From contig OY969111.1 of assembly GCA_963697975.1 (NCBI GenBank), positions 4,278,001 to 4,342,000 of the forward strand: 64,000 bases of DNA. The letters are read 5' to 3'. Below the pieces are notes generated by a model. That model ran no database searches, was not told the origin of the DNA, and saw nothing but the letters and a program-made list of their open reading frames with translations. Positions 50,843-59,623 of this stretch are shown piece by piece (the first letter of the stretch is position 1; each line of letters starts with the position of its first letter). The stretch comes from QHXM01 sp963697975 (GTDB lineage: Bacteria; Acidobacteriota; Blastocatellia; Pyrinomonadales; Pyrinomonadaceae). The position numbers and the translations under genes were made by a program.

Positions 50843-52540
50843 TTGCTTTACAGAAGTCTTCAAAAATCAGCTCTCGCCCTTGTCTTCGCTGGCGTCGTTT
50901 TCACGTGCGCCGAGGCACAGACTCCAAAACCGTCTCAGCCACCTCAGCCACAGCCCGACACGTTGATGGTGAAGTCCGCGCGTCGCCAGACTCCGCAGGT
51001 TGTCACCATCGTGCATCGCGTCAACGGCATCAAGGCTGTGGTCCTGATGCGGCGCAGCGGCGAAATGGTCGCCACCGTTGACGACAAGCTCGTGACTTCC
51101 GGCGACGCTGTGACGAGTATCACCGCCGGGTTCGTCCTCGGCGACGGCGAGAGCGTCGTCGCGCGTCTTTCGCAGGCCGAAGCCGAAGCTGAAGCTCAGG
51201 GCTACGCCCCGGCTGCATCTTCCTTTGCCTGGTCGTATCAGACACCACCCTCGCCGAAAATCTGGGATGTCCGCCCGCCGCCCGCATCGCGTGCAGAGTT
51301 CGTGGTGGTCGAAGCGAGCGGAAAACAGCTTGCCGCCAGATACGTTGGGCTGGATGGTGGCTCCGGCCTCTCGCTTCTCAAAATCCCCGGCCTGAATGCG
51401 ACGCTCTCGCGCGACGCCAGCGAAGAGCGGCTCGCTATCGGGCAAAGGGTGCGACTCTTCGCGCCTGTGCGAATCGGTGCGGCGGTCAACAAAGAACCGG
51501 GCACTGTCTCCGTCAGCGTCGGCGAGATTGAAGGAAAGATTACTGAAATTACCCGGACTTCGACGGGCAACATTGCCAATCTCACCATTAAAGCGCAGAA
51601 CCTTTCGCCGATGATTGTTGGCGGCGTTGCGCTCAACGATGCGGGTGAGACCATCGGAATCGTCGAGACGAGCGATGCGGCCAACGCGCGTTTGATTCCG
51701 GCGGCGGCTGTGCGCCGCGCTGCCGGGCGCGTGCGCTCAAGGCAGGCGAGCGTGCCGCGTCCGTGGCTCGGCGTGCGCGGTGAAGCGGTGGCGGCGACTT
51801 CTCTGGAAAGATTCTTTTCTATCGGCTGGACCGAGCAGGAAGTCGCAAAGCTCAAGGAAAGTTATCAGGGCTTGCTTTTGACTGCGGTCGCGCCCGGAAC
51901 ACCTGCGGCGCTGGCCAACTTGCGCCCCGGCGACGTGATCGTGCGCGTCAACGACCGCGACGTGAAAAGCGCCGAAGACTTTTCTTTCTTCCTCAACGAA
52001 GCCGGTGGCGGCGCGACCGTCAACTTCACATTCTTTCGCGGGCAAACACCACAGCCCAACACTCTCTTTACTCCGGCCACGCCGTTTCCGATGGCGGTTC
52101 CTGCTCCTCCTTCCCCTATGTCGCCCAAAGCGTTCCCGTCGCTCAAGCCGCTCGAAGTCTCCGTCAAGATGGGCGAAGCTCTGAATCCGGCCCGGTCAAT
52201 GCGACTGGCCGAGAGCTACGCGATGGGAGTCCAGTCGTTGAATCAATTGCCGCCAATCACGCGCGGCTTGGAAACGGTCGCGCTCTCGCCTAAAGCTGCC
52301 GCGCATCTTGGCGCACGCGGAGGCGTCCTGGTGGTCTTCGTTGATCCTGAGAGCGCGGCTGCCCGCGCCGGAGTTCGTGTCTTCGATGTCATCGAATCGG
52401 TGGGAGGGAAACCACTGGGCCGAACTTCATGGACGGCTTCGCTTCCGGCAGGCGATCCGCAGCGGCTTCTGCTCGGCATCGTCCGCGAGCGTGAGAAAGT
52501 CGAGATTAAGATCGAGCAGACGAACGTTCCGAAAAAGTAG
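50843..52540 (+). CDS. HtrA/DegP-like pseudoprotease with two PDZ domains
   Basis: The 565-residue secreted protein starts at TTG with a signal peptide (SALALVFAGVVFTCAEAQ). Its first half follows the trypsin-like HtrA fold: AGFVLGDGESVVARL, GGSGLSLLKIPG, LAIGQRVRLFAP and MIVGGVALNDAGETIGIV. In each the catalytic residue is missing: there is no His where VTNxHV is expected, Gly replaces Asp, and GNSGG is replaced by IVGG. Two PDZ domains follow, near 320-390 (GLLLTAVAPGTPAALANL, RPGDVIVRVNDRDVKS) and near 470-560 (GVLVVFVDPESAAARAGV). It sits in the sigma/anti-sigma operon, so it may sense misfolded proteins or peptides without cutting them. Confidence 0.8.
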   Translation: MLYRSLQKSALALVFAGVVFTCAEAQTPKPSQPPQPQPDTLMVKSARRQTPQVVTIVHRVNGIKAVVLMRRSGEMVATVDDKLVTSGDAVTSITAGFVLGDGESVVARLSQAEAEAEAQGYAPAASSFAWSYQTPPSPKIWDVRPPPASRAEFVVVEASGKQLAARYVGLDGGSGLSLLKIPGLNATLSRDASEERLAIGQRVRLFAPVRIGAAVNKEPGTVSVSVGEIEGKITEITRTSTGNIANLTIKAQNLSPMIVGGVALNDAGETIGIVETSDAANARLIPAAAVRRAAGRVRSRQASVPRPWLGVRGEAVAATSLERFFSIGWTEQEVAKLKESYQGLLLTAVAPGTPAALANLRPGDVIVRVNDRDVKSAEDFSFFLNEAGGGATVNFTFFRGQTPQPNTLFTPATPFPMAVPAPPSPMSPKAFPSLKPLEVSVKMGEALNPARSMRLAESYAMGVQSLNQLPPITRGLETVALSPKAAAHLGARGGVLVVFVDPESAAARAGVRVFDVIESVGGKPLGRTSWTASLPAGDPQRLLLGIVREREKVEIKIEQTNVPKK

Positions 52541-52592
52541 ATTGTGCGCGGGGCTTTTGTCCCTGCCCGTTAAGCAGGGCAATATCGCGTAA

Positions 52593-52736
52593 CAGCCCCG
52601 AAGGGGCGATAGAATGTAGCCCCGGGCGCAAGCCCGGGGTAATAACCAGCAATAAACGTGTAAGCCCCGGAGGGGCGACAGAAATTCAAGGTACGTCGCA
52701 ACGCATCTGGGGCTTCTGTCGCCCCTCCGGGGCTGT
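52593..52736. repeat. Nested GCCCCGAAGGGGC-type hairpin cluster
   Basis: Mini-hairpins AGCCCCGAAGGGGCG, AGCCCCGGGCGCAAGCCCGG and AGCCCCGGAGGGGCGACAGA occur in a row. The last pairs with the complementary CTGTCGCCCCTCCGGGGCT at 52715-52733. It follows the pseudoprotease gene, and CCCTGCCCGTTAAGCAGGGC at 52561-52580 precedes it. It probably terminates transcription. Confidence 0.8.
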
Positions 52737-52895
52737 TGCTTGATGGCTTCTTCCAACTTCTTACTCCTGCCCACTGTTTACTGCCTACTGCTTTCTTCCC
52801 TTTCTATCGCCGTGCGCGCCAATCTGTGCTAATCTAGTCTCCATCCGAAAGCTCGTTTATCTCTTATTCCCGGCAGGAAGATTGCGCCTGAATCT

Positions 52896-54236
<1,341 letters not shown>

Positions 54237-54248
<12 letters not shown>

Positions 54249-54313
54249 TGGGTGATAGGTGATAAGAGAAAAACTGCTCTTTACTTATCACCCATCACCC
54301 ATCACTTATCACT
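54237..54313. repeat. Heptad-repeat hairpin (GTGATRG family)
   Basis: The left arm (54237-54266) repeats GTGATAA/GTGATGG/GTGATAG and the right arm (54284-54313) is its complement. Its first bases contain the last codons and stop (54246-54248) of the ATP-grasp gene. The PilZ gene follows on the same strand. Confidence 0.92.
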
Positions 54314-54374
54314 TAGAAATCGGTTACAATAAGCGTGCTCGAACAGTTTCGCGGAGAGGCGAGGGAATCCCGGC

Positions 54375-54713
54375 GTGGTTGATGAATTCGGCGATAGAGA
54401 GCAGCTTCGACAGGATGAGCGGCGTGTGCATGACCGCTCGCGGCTGATTGTTGATGTCTTTTTCAACGGCGCTGACGCGACCGGCGTGGCGAGCACGAAA
54501 GACATCGGTCTCGGCGGTCTCTACATGAACACGCAGACGATTATCCCCGAAGGCTCTCTGCTCACGCTGCGTATTCCTTTGAGCAACGATCAGCAGGTCG
54601 TGGTCAATGCCGAAGTCATCTACAGCAATCCAGGCTTAGGCGTCGGCGTGCGTTTTCACGGCCTGACGGAAAAAGACCGCGCCTTGATGGAGCGTGATCT
54701 GCCCAAGCCATGA
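54375..54713 (+). CDS. PilZ domain protein
   Basis: A 112-residue single PilZ domain that probably binds cyclic di-GMP. The N-terminal RRVHDR provides the RxxxR motif and TKDIGLGGLYMNT the (D/N)xSxxG motif, in the common IGLGG form. The rest (LLTLRIPLSNDQQVVVNAEV, GVGVRFHGLTEKDRALME) is typical of the barrel. The start is GTG with GAGGCGAGGGA about 10 bases upstream. It overlaps the next gene by 4 bases (ATGATG), so the two are coupled. The output it controls is not evident from sequence. Confidence 0.9.
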   Translation: MVDEFGDREQLRQDERRVHDRSRLIVDVFFNGADATGVASTKDIGLGGLYMNTQTIIPEGSLLTLRIPLSNDQQVVVNAEVIYSNPGLGVGVRFHGLTEKDRALMERDLPKP

Positions 54714-55270
54714 TGCAGGCTGAGCAGGTTGAAGAACGTGCACTTCAGTGGAACAAGCTCCCCGAAACTATCCGCGCGGCACTCGCGCGCAAGCTCGAAG
54801 GCTTATACGGTGGAGCGAGAGACGCAACGATTTTCGATGCGTTGGCCGTTGATAAGCAGCAGGCGCTTTTGATTCTCGTGCGGCGGTTTCTCGCGCTGGA
54901 ATTGTGGGATGCCGTGCGGCGCATCGAGAATCTCTATGGTGAGGGCGGCGTCGGGATGAACTTTCTGGCATGGCCGTACCTGAAGTCTAAGCTCGAAAGG
55001 CGCGCTGAGTTTACAACGTGGTTCGCCCGTCACCACCAGACGACCGGAGGATTTATCGAGCGCGGCACAAGGCGCGCGGCGCTTCACCTGCTTTACAGTG
55101 AACGGGACGCGACCAGATGTTGGGAAGCGCACTTTGATCTTTATAATCCCTGGACATCGCCCTTAAACGCCTGGCGTCATCTGGTGCATGAAAAGATTCG
55201 CCGGGAAACACCCGACTGGCGCGTGATCGGCGCTTCGCTCGGATACTTGAAAAGCAGGGATGAGGGATGA
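54710..55270 (+). CDS. Conserved-looking helical protein coupled to PilZ
   Basis: I do not recognise this 186-residue protein. It has no signal peptide or membrane helix and is rich in Ala, Leu, Arg and Trp (IRAALARKLEGLYGGARDAT, ALLILVRRFLALELWDAVRR, WTSPLNAWRHLVHEKI). It is likely cytoplasmic and helical. Its start overlaps the PilZ stop, which makes a role as PilZ effector plausible. The last codons (KSRDEG and TGA) come from the GGGATGA heptad repeat downstream. Confidence 0.6.
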   Translation: MMQAEQVEERALQWNKLPETIRAALARKLEGLYGGARDATIFDALAVDKQQALLILVRRFLALELWDAVRRIENLYGEGGVGMNFLAWPYLKSKLERRAEFTTWFARHHQTTGGFIERGTRRAALHLLYSERDATRCWEAHFDLYNPWTSPLNAWRHLVHEKIRRETPDWRVIGASLGYLKSRDEG

Positions 55271-55342
55271 GGGATGAAGAAAAAGCATTCAAGGTGTTGA
55301 AGCTTTCCTTTCATCCCTTATCCCTTCGCCCTCATCCTTGCT
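55253..55342. repeat. Heptad-repeat hairpin (GGGATGA family)
   Basis: The left arm (55253-55280) repeats GGGATGA four times and the right arm (55311-55342) repeats the complement TCATCCC/TATCCCT with divergence. The left arm encodes the last four residues and stop of the preceding gene. Confidence 0.9.
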
Positions 55343-55382
55343 CTCTCGCTCTTTCCTGACAGGCAGGAGGAAACAGTTAATC

Positions 55383-56546
55383 ATGTTCGATCAATTCACA
55401 CTCGGCATTGAAGAAGAATTCCAGATTGTTGACCCGGAGACGCGAGAGCTTCGTTCGCACGTCACCGAATTTCTGGATGAAGGCAAGATGATTCTGGGCG
55501 AACAGATCAAGCCCGAGATGATTCAATCCATGATTGAGGTTGGCACAGGGATATGTGCCAACATTCAGGAAGCGCGCGCAGATATTTCGCGCCTGCGCGG
55601 TATCATCTCGATGCTCGCGCGCAGTAAAGGATTGGAGATCGTCGCCGCCTCCACGCATCCCATTTCGCGCTGGCAAGATCAGAAGATATTCGAGGATGAA
55701 CGCTACGAGGTGCTGGTGCAGGAGCTTCAGTCCGTCGCTCGCTCGCTCCTGATCTTTGGTCTTCACGTTCACGTCGGCATGGCTGACCGCGAGCGCGGCA
55801 TCCACATTATGAACGCGGCGCGTTATTTTCTGCCGCATATGCTGGCGCTCACGACTTCATCGCCCTTCTGGATGGGGTTGAACACGGGACTGAAATCTTA
55901 CCGCTCGGAAGTCTTCAAGCAGTTTCCGCGCACGGACATCCCGGACCATTTCGATTCCTATAGCTCGTTTGAGCGCTACGTCCAACTGCTGGTCAAAACC
56001 AAGTGTATTGATGACGGCAAGAAAATCTGGTGGGACGTGCGCCCGCACCCGTACTTCCCGACGCTGGAGTTTCGCGTCTGCGACATTCCGACGCGCGTTG
56101 ACGACACCATCGCCATCGCCGCGCTCTTTCAGGCCATCGTCGCCAAGCTCTACAAATTGATTGACAAGAACCTGGGCTTCCGTCTCTATCGCCGAATCCT
56201 GATTCAGGAGAACAAGTGGCGCGCCGTGCGCTGGGGACTCGACGGCAAGATGATAGATTTCGGCAAGCAGAAGGAGGTGCCGGTGCGCGACCTGATTATG
56301 GAATTGCTGGAATTCGTTGATGATGTCCTCGACGATTTAGGCTCGCGTAAAGAGGTCGAACACATTCACACCATCCTTGAGCGCGGCACATCCGCCGACG
56401 AGCAGCTTCAGATCTACCGCGAAACCAACGATCTCAAGGCTGTCGTGGATCGTCTGATAGAGAGAACGATGGAGAACGTCCCGCGCGATGTGGATTTGAG
56501 CGTGCCGCCATTGATGCCAGCCACGCAAGGCACGGTATCGAAGTAA
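55383..56546 (+). CDS. YbdK-type carboxylate-amine ligase (glutamate-cysteine ligase family 2)
   Basis: A ligase of about 387 residues starting at the ATG at 55383 because AGGAGG precedes it; an in-frame ATG 45 bases upstream adds only repeat-adjacent sequence. TLGIEEEFQIVDPETREL, SMIEVGTGICANIQEARADI and FGLHVHVGMADRERGIHIMN are typical of the family, which forms amide bonds between a carboxylate (often glutamate) and an amine using ATP. The end (VSK and TAA) lies in the A-rich heptad arm. It may act with the ATP-grasp enzymes nearby. Confidence 0.92.
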   Translation: MFDQFTLGIEEEFQIVDPETRELRSHVTEFLDEGKMILGEQIKPEMIQSMIEVGTGICANIQEARADISRLRGIISMLARSKGLEIVAASTHPISRWQDQKIFEDERYEVLVQELQSVARSLLIFGLHVHVGMADRERGIHIMNAARYFLPHMLALTTSSPFWMGLNTGLKSYRSEVFKQFPRTDIPDHFDSYSSFERYVQLLVKTKCIDDGKKIWWDVRPHPYFPTLEFRVCDIPTRVDDTIAIAALFQAIVAKLYKLIDKNLGFRLYRRILIQENKWRAVRWGLDGKMIDFGKQKEVPVRDLIMELLEFVDDVLDDLGSRKEVEHIHTILERGTSADEQLQIYRETNDLKAVVDRLIERTMENVPRDVDLSVPPLMPATQGTVSK

Positions 56547-56632
56547 AAAGATAAAAGTAAAAAGGCAAAAGGAGAGGCGGAGAACCACATTTATTTAATG
56601 TGGTTCTCCGCCTCTCCTTTTGCCTTTTTACT
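56544..56632. terminator. 35-bp perfect inverted repeat with A-rich heptad left arm
   Basis: The arms at 56556-56590 and 56598-56632 (AGTAAAAAGGCAAAAGGAGA plus GGCGGAGAACCACAT) match fully with a 7-base loop. The AAGTAAA/AAGATAA tandem at the left includes the stop of the YbdK gene. Stem strength suggests strong termination. Parts are shared with the composite repeat at 12138. Confidence 0.92.
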
Positions 56633-56758
56633 CAAGAGCTACTCTCTCCAACGACATTGTTTTCATATCATGCCACGAAATGAGCGGTACGTTAGTCTTA
56701 CTAGTAGCTCCCCAAACTTCACAGGGAATTTACAGAAATTGTCGAGGAGATGCTGGTG

Positions 56759-56923
56759 ATGGAAGACAGAAATGATAAGTTCAGCAAAATTGAGCGGATT
56801 CTACTACGACTGGCATTACTAATTCTGCTGGCTGTTGGTCTGCTGAAAGTGTTAGCCCCGGAGATTAAATCTTTGGGCGGATATTTCAGCGGTCGGCAGG
56901 AAGCAGGCACAATCAATCATTGA
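56759..56923 (+). CDS. Small single-pass membrane protein (54 residues)
   Basis: A short open frame beginning MEDRNDKFSKIERILLRL with a hydrophobic segment ALLILLAVGLLKVLA. GAGGAG lies 8 bases upstream of this ATG, a good ribosome site; an in-frame ATG 9 bases earlier would overlap it. Codon use is ordinary for a gene. No family recognised. It lies in an AT-richer stretch with no other convincing gene until 57.2 kb; between 56924 and 57251 I see nothing supported. Confidence 0.55.
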   Translation: MEDRNDKFSKIERILLRLALLILLAVGLLKVLAPEIKSLGGYFSGRQEAGTINH

Positions 56924-57251
56924 ACAAACCGGGCAGTCACGGGCACGCCTCTGCCTGTCCTGGCGGGGAACGTTTATGTCGGCCAAGCTGGTAAAACAAA
57001 GTCTTTTTGAAGACCACTGGCATGTGTCGGCTAACGTTCGTTGCCAAAGTTTTCGTCGGAAGGTTGTTACAATTGATAAATCTGGCACATCTATTAGAGT
57101 GAGTCGGCAGGGCGCGAAAAAAAATATTCAGCCCTTTGCCACAAAATCGACGCGTCGCGGGTCTGACAAGGTAAGGGCCGATAATTAAGGCCATTTATTA
57201 AATCGAATTATTGGGAGATATAGACTTAAAAAGTGTTCGGCGCAAGGGGTG

Positions 57252-57875
57252 ATGTCGTGCGGCAAGGGAGATAGCCTTAATAAGTTAAGGGACAGCGAGC
57301 CGATAGTTTCACAACGCGAGCAAAGTGAACTGCCGCAAGGATGCGACTTGATCAAGGCCAAAGAACTGCTTGCCTCGGCAATAAACGAGACTGAGAACGG
57401 AGCTGAACCGTTTAGTCTTAATACTTTTAGCGTTGACGCTGGCATCAGTCGTTCAGAAGAGATTAATGGCGCAAGTGAAATGAGAGAGAATTTTGCGAAG
57501 CCCCATAATCCGGCACCCTCTGCGACGGTTGCAGCGAACAAGCTAGCGGCGGACGCCTCGAAGGTTTTCTCCAACAAAGAAACTATGTCCGCTGGCACAG
57601 GCAAAACCGACATCCCCGAAAAGCTTATTCGGACGGAGAAAGAAGGCGGTAGCTCCGGCACGTCTGCGCGAGATCGCAGGAGCGCACTAAGAGTAACTAA
57701 ATGGCTTGCGCCCTATCAGGTCAAAAAATTGCCGGTGACAGACCAGTTGGCCCTGATCATCGGCGCAACGTATCAAAACAAGGCTGCGGCCTTTTCTTCG
57801 TTCATCATTCGCGCTAGCAGCGCTCGTTCCGGACAGGTCGCAGGAGGCCGCGATATGAGCGCTGGTTCCAATTAG
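57252..57875 (+). CDS. Hypothetical low-complexity protein
   Basis: A 207-residue open frame rich in Ser, Ala, Asn, Lys and Glu (NETENGAEPFSLNTFSVDAG, KTDIPEKLIRTEKEGGSSGT), without a signal peptide or membrane helix. No domain is recognised and the opposite strand also has an open frame of 158 codons, so a chance reading frame is possible. The end (VTDQLALIIGATYQNKAAAF) looks slightly more protein-like. AAGGGG lies close to the ATG but with poor spacing. Low confidence as a gene. Confidence 0.3.
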   Translation: MSCGKGDSLNKLRDSEPIVSQREQSELPQGCDLIKAKELLASAINETENGAEPFSLNTFSVDAGISRSEEINGASEMRENFAKPHNPAPSATVAANKLAADASKVFSNKETMSAGTGKTDIPEKLIRTEKEGGSSGTSARDRRSALRVTKWLAPYQVKKLPVTDQLALIIGATYQNKAAAFSSFIIRASSARSGQVAGGRDMSAGSN

Positions 57876-57927
57876 CATCGCTTCTGTCGCCGATTGCACA
57901 CCCCGGGCTTCGTGCGGCATCGATTAG

Positions 57928-57976
57928 TGCTCAAAGACCCGCCGCACGTCCTAAGCGTGCGGCGGGTCTTTGAGCA
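57928..57976. terminator. Perfect 20-bp hairpin
   Basis: TGCTCAAAGACCCGCCGCAC (57928-57947) pairs exactly with 57957-57976 around a 9-base loop. There is no T-tract, so it may be bidirectional or an attachment/resolution-like site. It lies between the hypothetical frame and the GATase gene end. Confidence 0.65.
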
Positions 57977-58024
57977 TCACCGACAATCCTTTATTCCAAA
58001 AATCACATTTGCCAGCGCGTCTCT

Positions 58025-58978
58025 TTACGTTTGTCTTAATTTGAGGGATTCGAGCAGGAAATTCTCGAAGATGATGCGGCCATCGCGCGATTCGTTCGGG
58101 TGTTCCCAGCGGGTGGCGCGGCGCTTATCCCAGTCTTCGAAAGATTTTTCCAGATGGAATTGCACCGTGTAGATGAGTTGCCCGCCAGAGCGCTTGACCA
58201 TCATCTGGTTGCGGCAGAGATATGCGGTGGCGATTAGTTTGAAGCCTTCAGGAATTCGATCCAGTTGCAGCCCGTGATTCTGCCAGACGCGCAGGATGTT
58301 AGCCTCGGTCGTGTAATCCTGCCAGACGCCTGATTCCTCATCCTGAACGCCCTTGAAGATCGGATCGTCCGGGTCTGTGATTCGGATGAAGCGATATTGG
58401 TACTCGAAGGGGCGTCCCTCGCGGCGTTCGTGCTGCTCAAAATTATCCAGCGTGATAATCCGTGCGCCGAAACTCATCCCGACCAGTTGATGCCCGCCGC
58501 AGATGCCCAGCACCGGAGTCTGCGTCGAGCGAACGAACTCGCCGAACTTTTCCAGATGATTCGGGTTGTAGTAGTCGAAATCGCGCAGCGTCCCACTCAA
58601 CACTATCGCGTCGGGGCGAAACTCAGCTTCGGCTTCGGCAATCTCGGAGAAATGCACGGTCAGCATATCCGGGCGTTTGACGAGGCGGGCAACGTTGTTC
58701 CGAATGTTGTCCATCGCCAGCACAGCGATTTCGCGCTCGCGCTGAAGATTCGATTTAACATAGCGACCCCATTCCTTCAAGGCGACTTCCGAGATGTCGC
58801 CCTCGTTGCGCAGCAGATCGTCCACGACCAGCACGCGCGCCTCTTCGATGCGCTTCTCGATGGGTTCGTAGCGACAGAATCTGCGCTGGTTGAAAGGAAA
58901 TGGGAGTGGTTCCGGCTTGTCTATCGGAATGTTTTCGTTAATAAGTAAGTTTTCGTTAAGCAATATTTCATCCACCAT
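58025..58978 (-). CDS. Class I glutamine amidotransferase-like protein
   Basis: The protein is about 317 residues. The catalytic cysteine lies in VLGICGGHQLVGMSFG, the oxyanion segment in DAIVLSGTLRDFDYY, and the His-Glu pair in VQFHLEKSFEDW, where the usual proline between His and Glu is Leu. The start is the ATG at 58978; the longer frame begins at TTG. An N-terminal extension of about 80 residues (EILLNENLLINENIPIDKPE and onward) lies before the GATase domain. It would hydrolyse a glutamine or gamma-glutamyl amide. Together with the ATP-grasp and YbdK-type ligases it may recycle or trim a gamma-glutamyl product (inference). Confidence 0.85.
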   Translation of the reverse strand: MVDEILLNENLLINENIPIDKPEPLPFPFNQRRFCRYEPIEKRIEEARVLVVDDLLRNEGDISEVALKEWGRYVKSNLQREREIAVLAMDNIRNNVARLVKRPDMLTVHFSEIAEAEAEFRPDAIVLSGTLRDFDYYNPNHLEKFGEFVRSTQTPVLGICGGHQLVGMSFGARIITLDNFEQHERREGRPFEYQYRFIRITDPDDPIFKGVQDEESGVWQDYTTEANILRVWQNHGLQLDRIPEGFKLIATAYLCRNQMMVKRSGGQLIYTVQFHLEKSFEDWDKRRATRWEHPNESRDGRIIFENFLLESLKLRQT

Positions 58979-59014
58979 GTTCAAAATTAGTAAGGCGCGA
59001 GTTGTCTTTTGCTC

Positions 59015-59503
59015 TCAAGCCCCTCGCTGCTTGGTATTCTGATTAAACTGGGGGATAGCTGTTCCTGCGCCCGCCTCCGCGATCTCGCGGCGAGCATCCG
59101 TGACGAGCAGGTTACGCAGGCGCGAGCGAAAGCTTTGTTCACGCCGCCCGGCAACGTGCTCGATTAATAATAACATGCGATGCCATGATGATTCGAGTTC
59201 ATCGGCGAGTCTGGAAATCCGGCTGATGTCGTAAGGCACGGCGACATCCGTGCAGCCTGCGCGCGCAAACACCGCCAGATAGCGCGCGGTCGCCAGATCG
59301 GGACACGACATTCGATGCCGCCCGATTTTAAGTTCTACTCCGAGCAGAGTGTGCTGGATGTCAACTTCCGCCCTTTTCGTCGCCACGTGCAGTTGGTGAG
59401 AGCGCGTCCGCATCGGCAGGATACGCTCACGATAGATTCGCGGCAACCACAACTCGCCTAAGCGTGCTTTAATCTCTTCTGCGGCCTGTGCAAGTGAAGC
59501 CAT
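59015..59503 (-). CDS. Hypothetical protein
   Basis: The frame runs upstream into palindromic repeat copy 3, so the start is placed at the ATG at 59503 (MASLAQAAEEIKARLGEL), giving 162 residues. The body is Arg/Leu-rich and helical with an interior stretch (VDIQHTLLGVELKIGRHRMS, DLATARYLAVFARAGCTDVA). No family recognised. No transmembrane segment or signal. It lies between the GATase gene and nuoN on the same strand. Confidence 0.55.
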   Translation of the reverse strand: MASLAQAAEEIKARLGELWLPRIYRERILPMRTRSHQLHVATKRAEVDIQHTLLGVELKIGRHRMSCPDLATARYLAVFARAGCTDVAVPYDISRISRLADELESSWHRMLLLIEHVAGRREQSFRSRLRNLLVTDARREIAEAGAGTAIPQFNQNTKQRGA

Positions 59504-59509
59504 TCTGTC

Positions 59510-59623
59510 GTAGGACAGGCATTCCTGCCTGTCGTTGAGCGCATAGAGCGCGAATAATCTATTAGCAAACATCAGGGAGCGTGCTGTTCGCACGCTACGA
59601 CAGGCAGGAATGCCTGTCCTACC
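59510..59623. repeat. 110-bp palindromic repeat, copy 3
   Basis: The outer arms GTAGGACAGGCATTCCTGCC and AGGAATGCCTGTCCTAC match copies 1 and 2. The interior is inverted relative to them (GAGCGCATAGAGCGCGAATA and AGCGTGCTGTTCGCACGCT). It contains the stop codon of nuoN (59619-59621). Confidence 0.88.

Noticed and set aside
56976..57188. 70-codon + strand frame in the orphan region
   Set aside because: It has a fair upstream GGGGA but no domain, and the opposite strand is open as well; not supported.
57185..57661. 158-codon minus-strand frame opposite the hypothetical gene
   Set aside because: There is no start signal, no domain, and it lies in low-complexity DNA; either strand may be non-coding.
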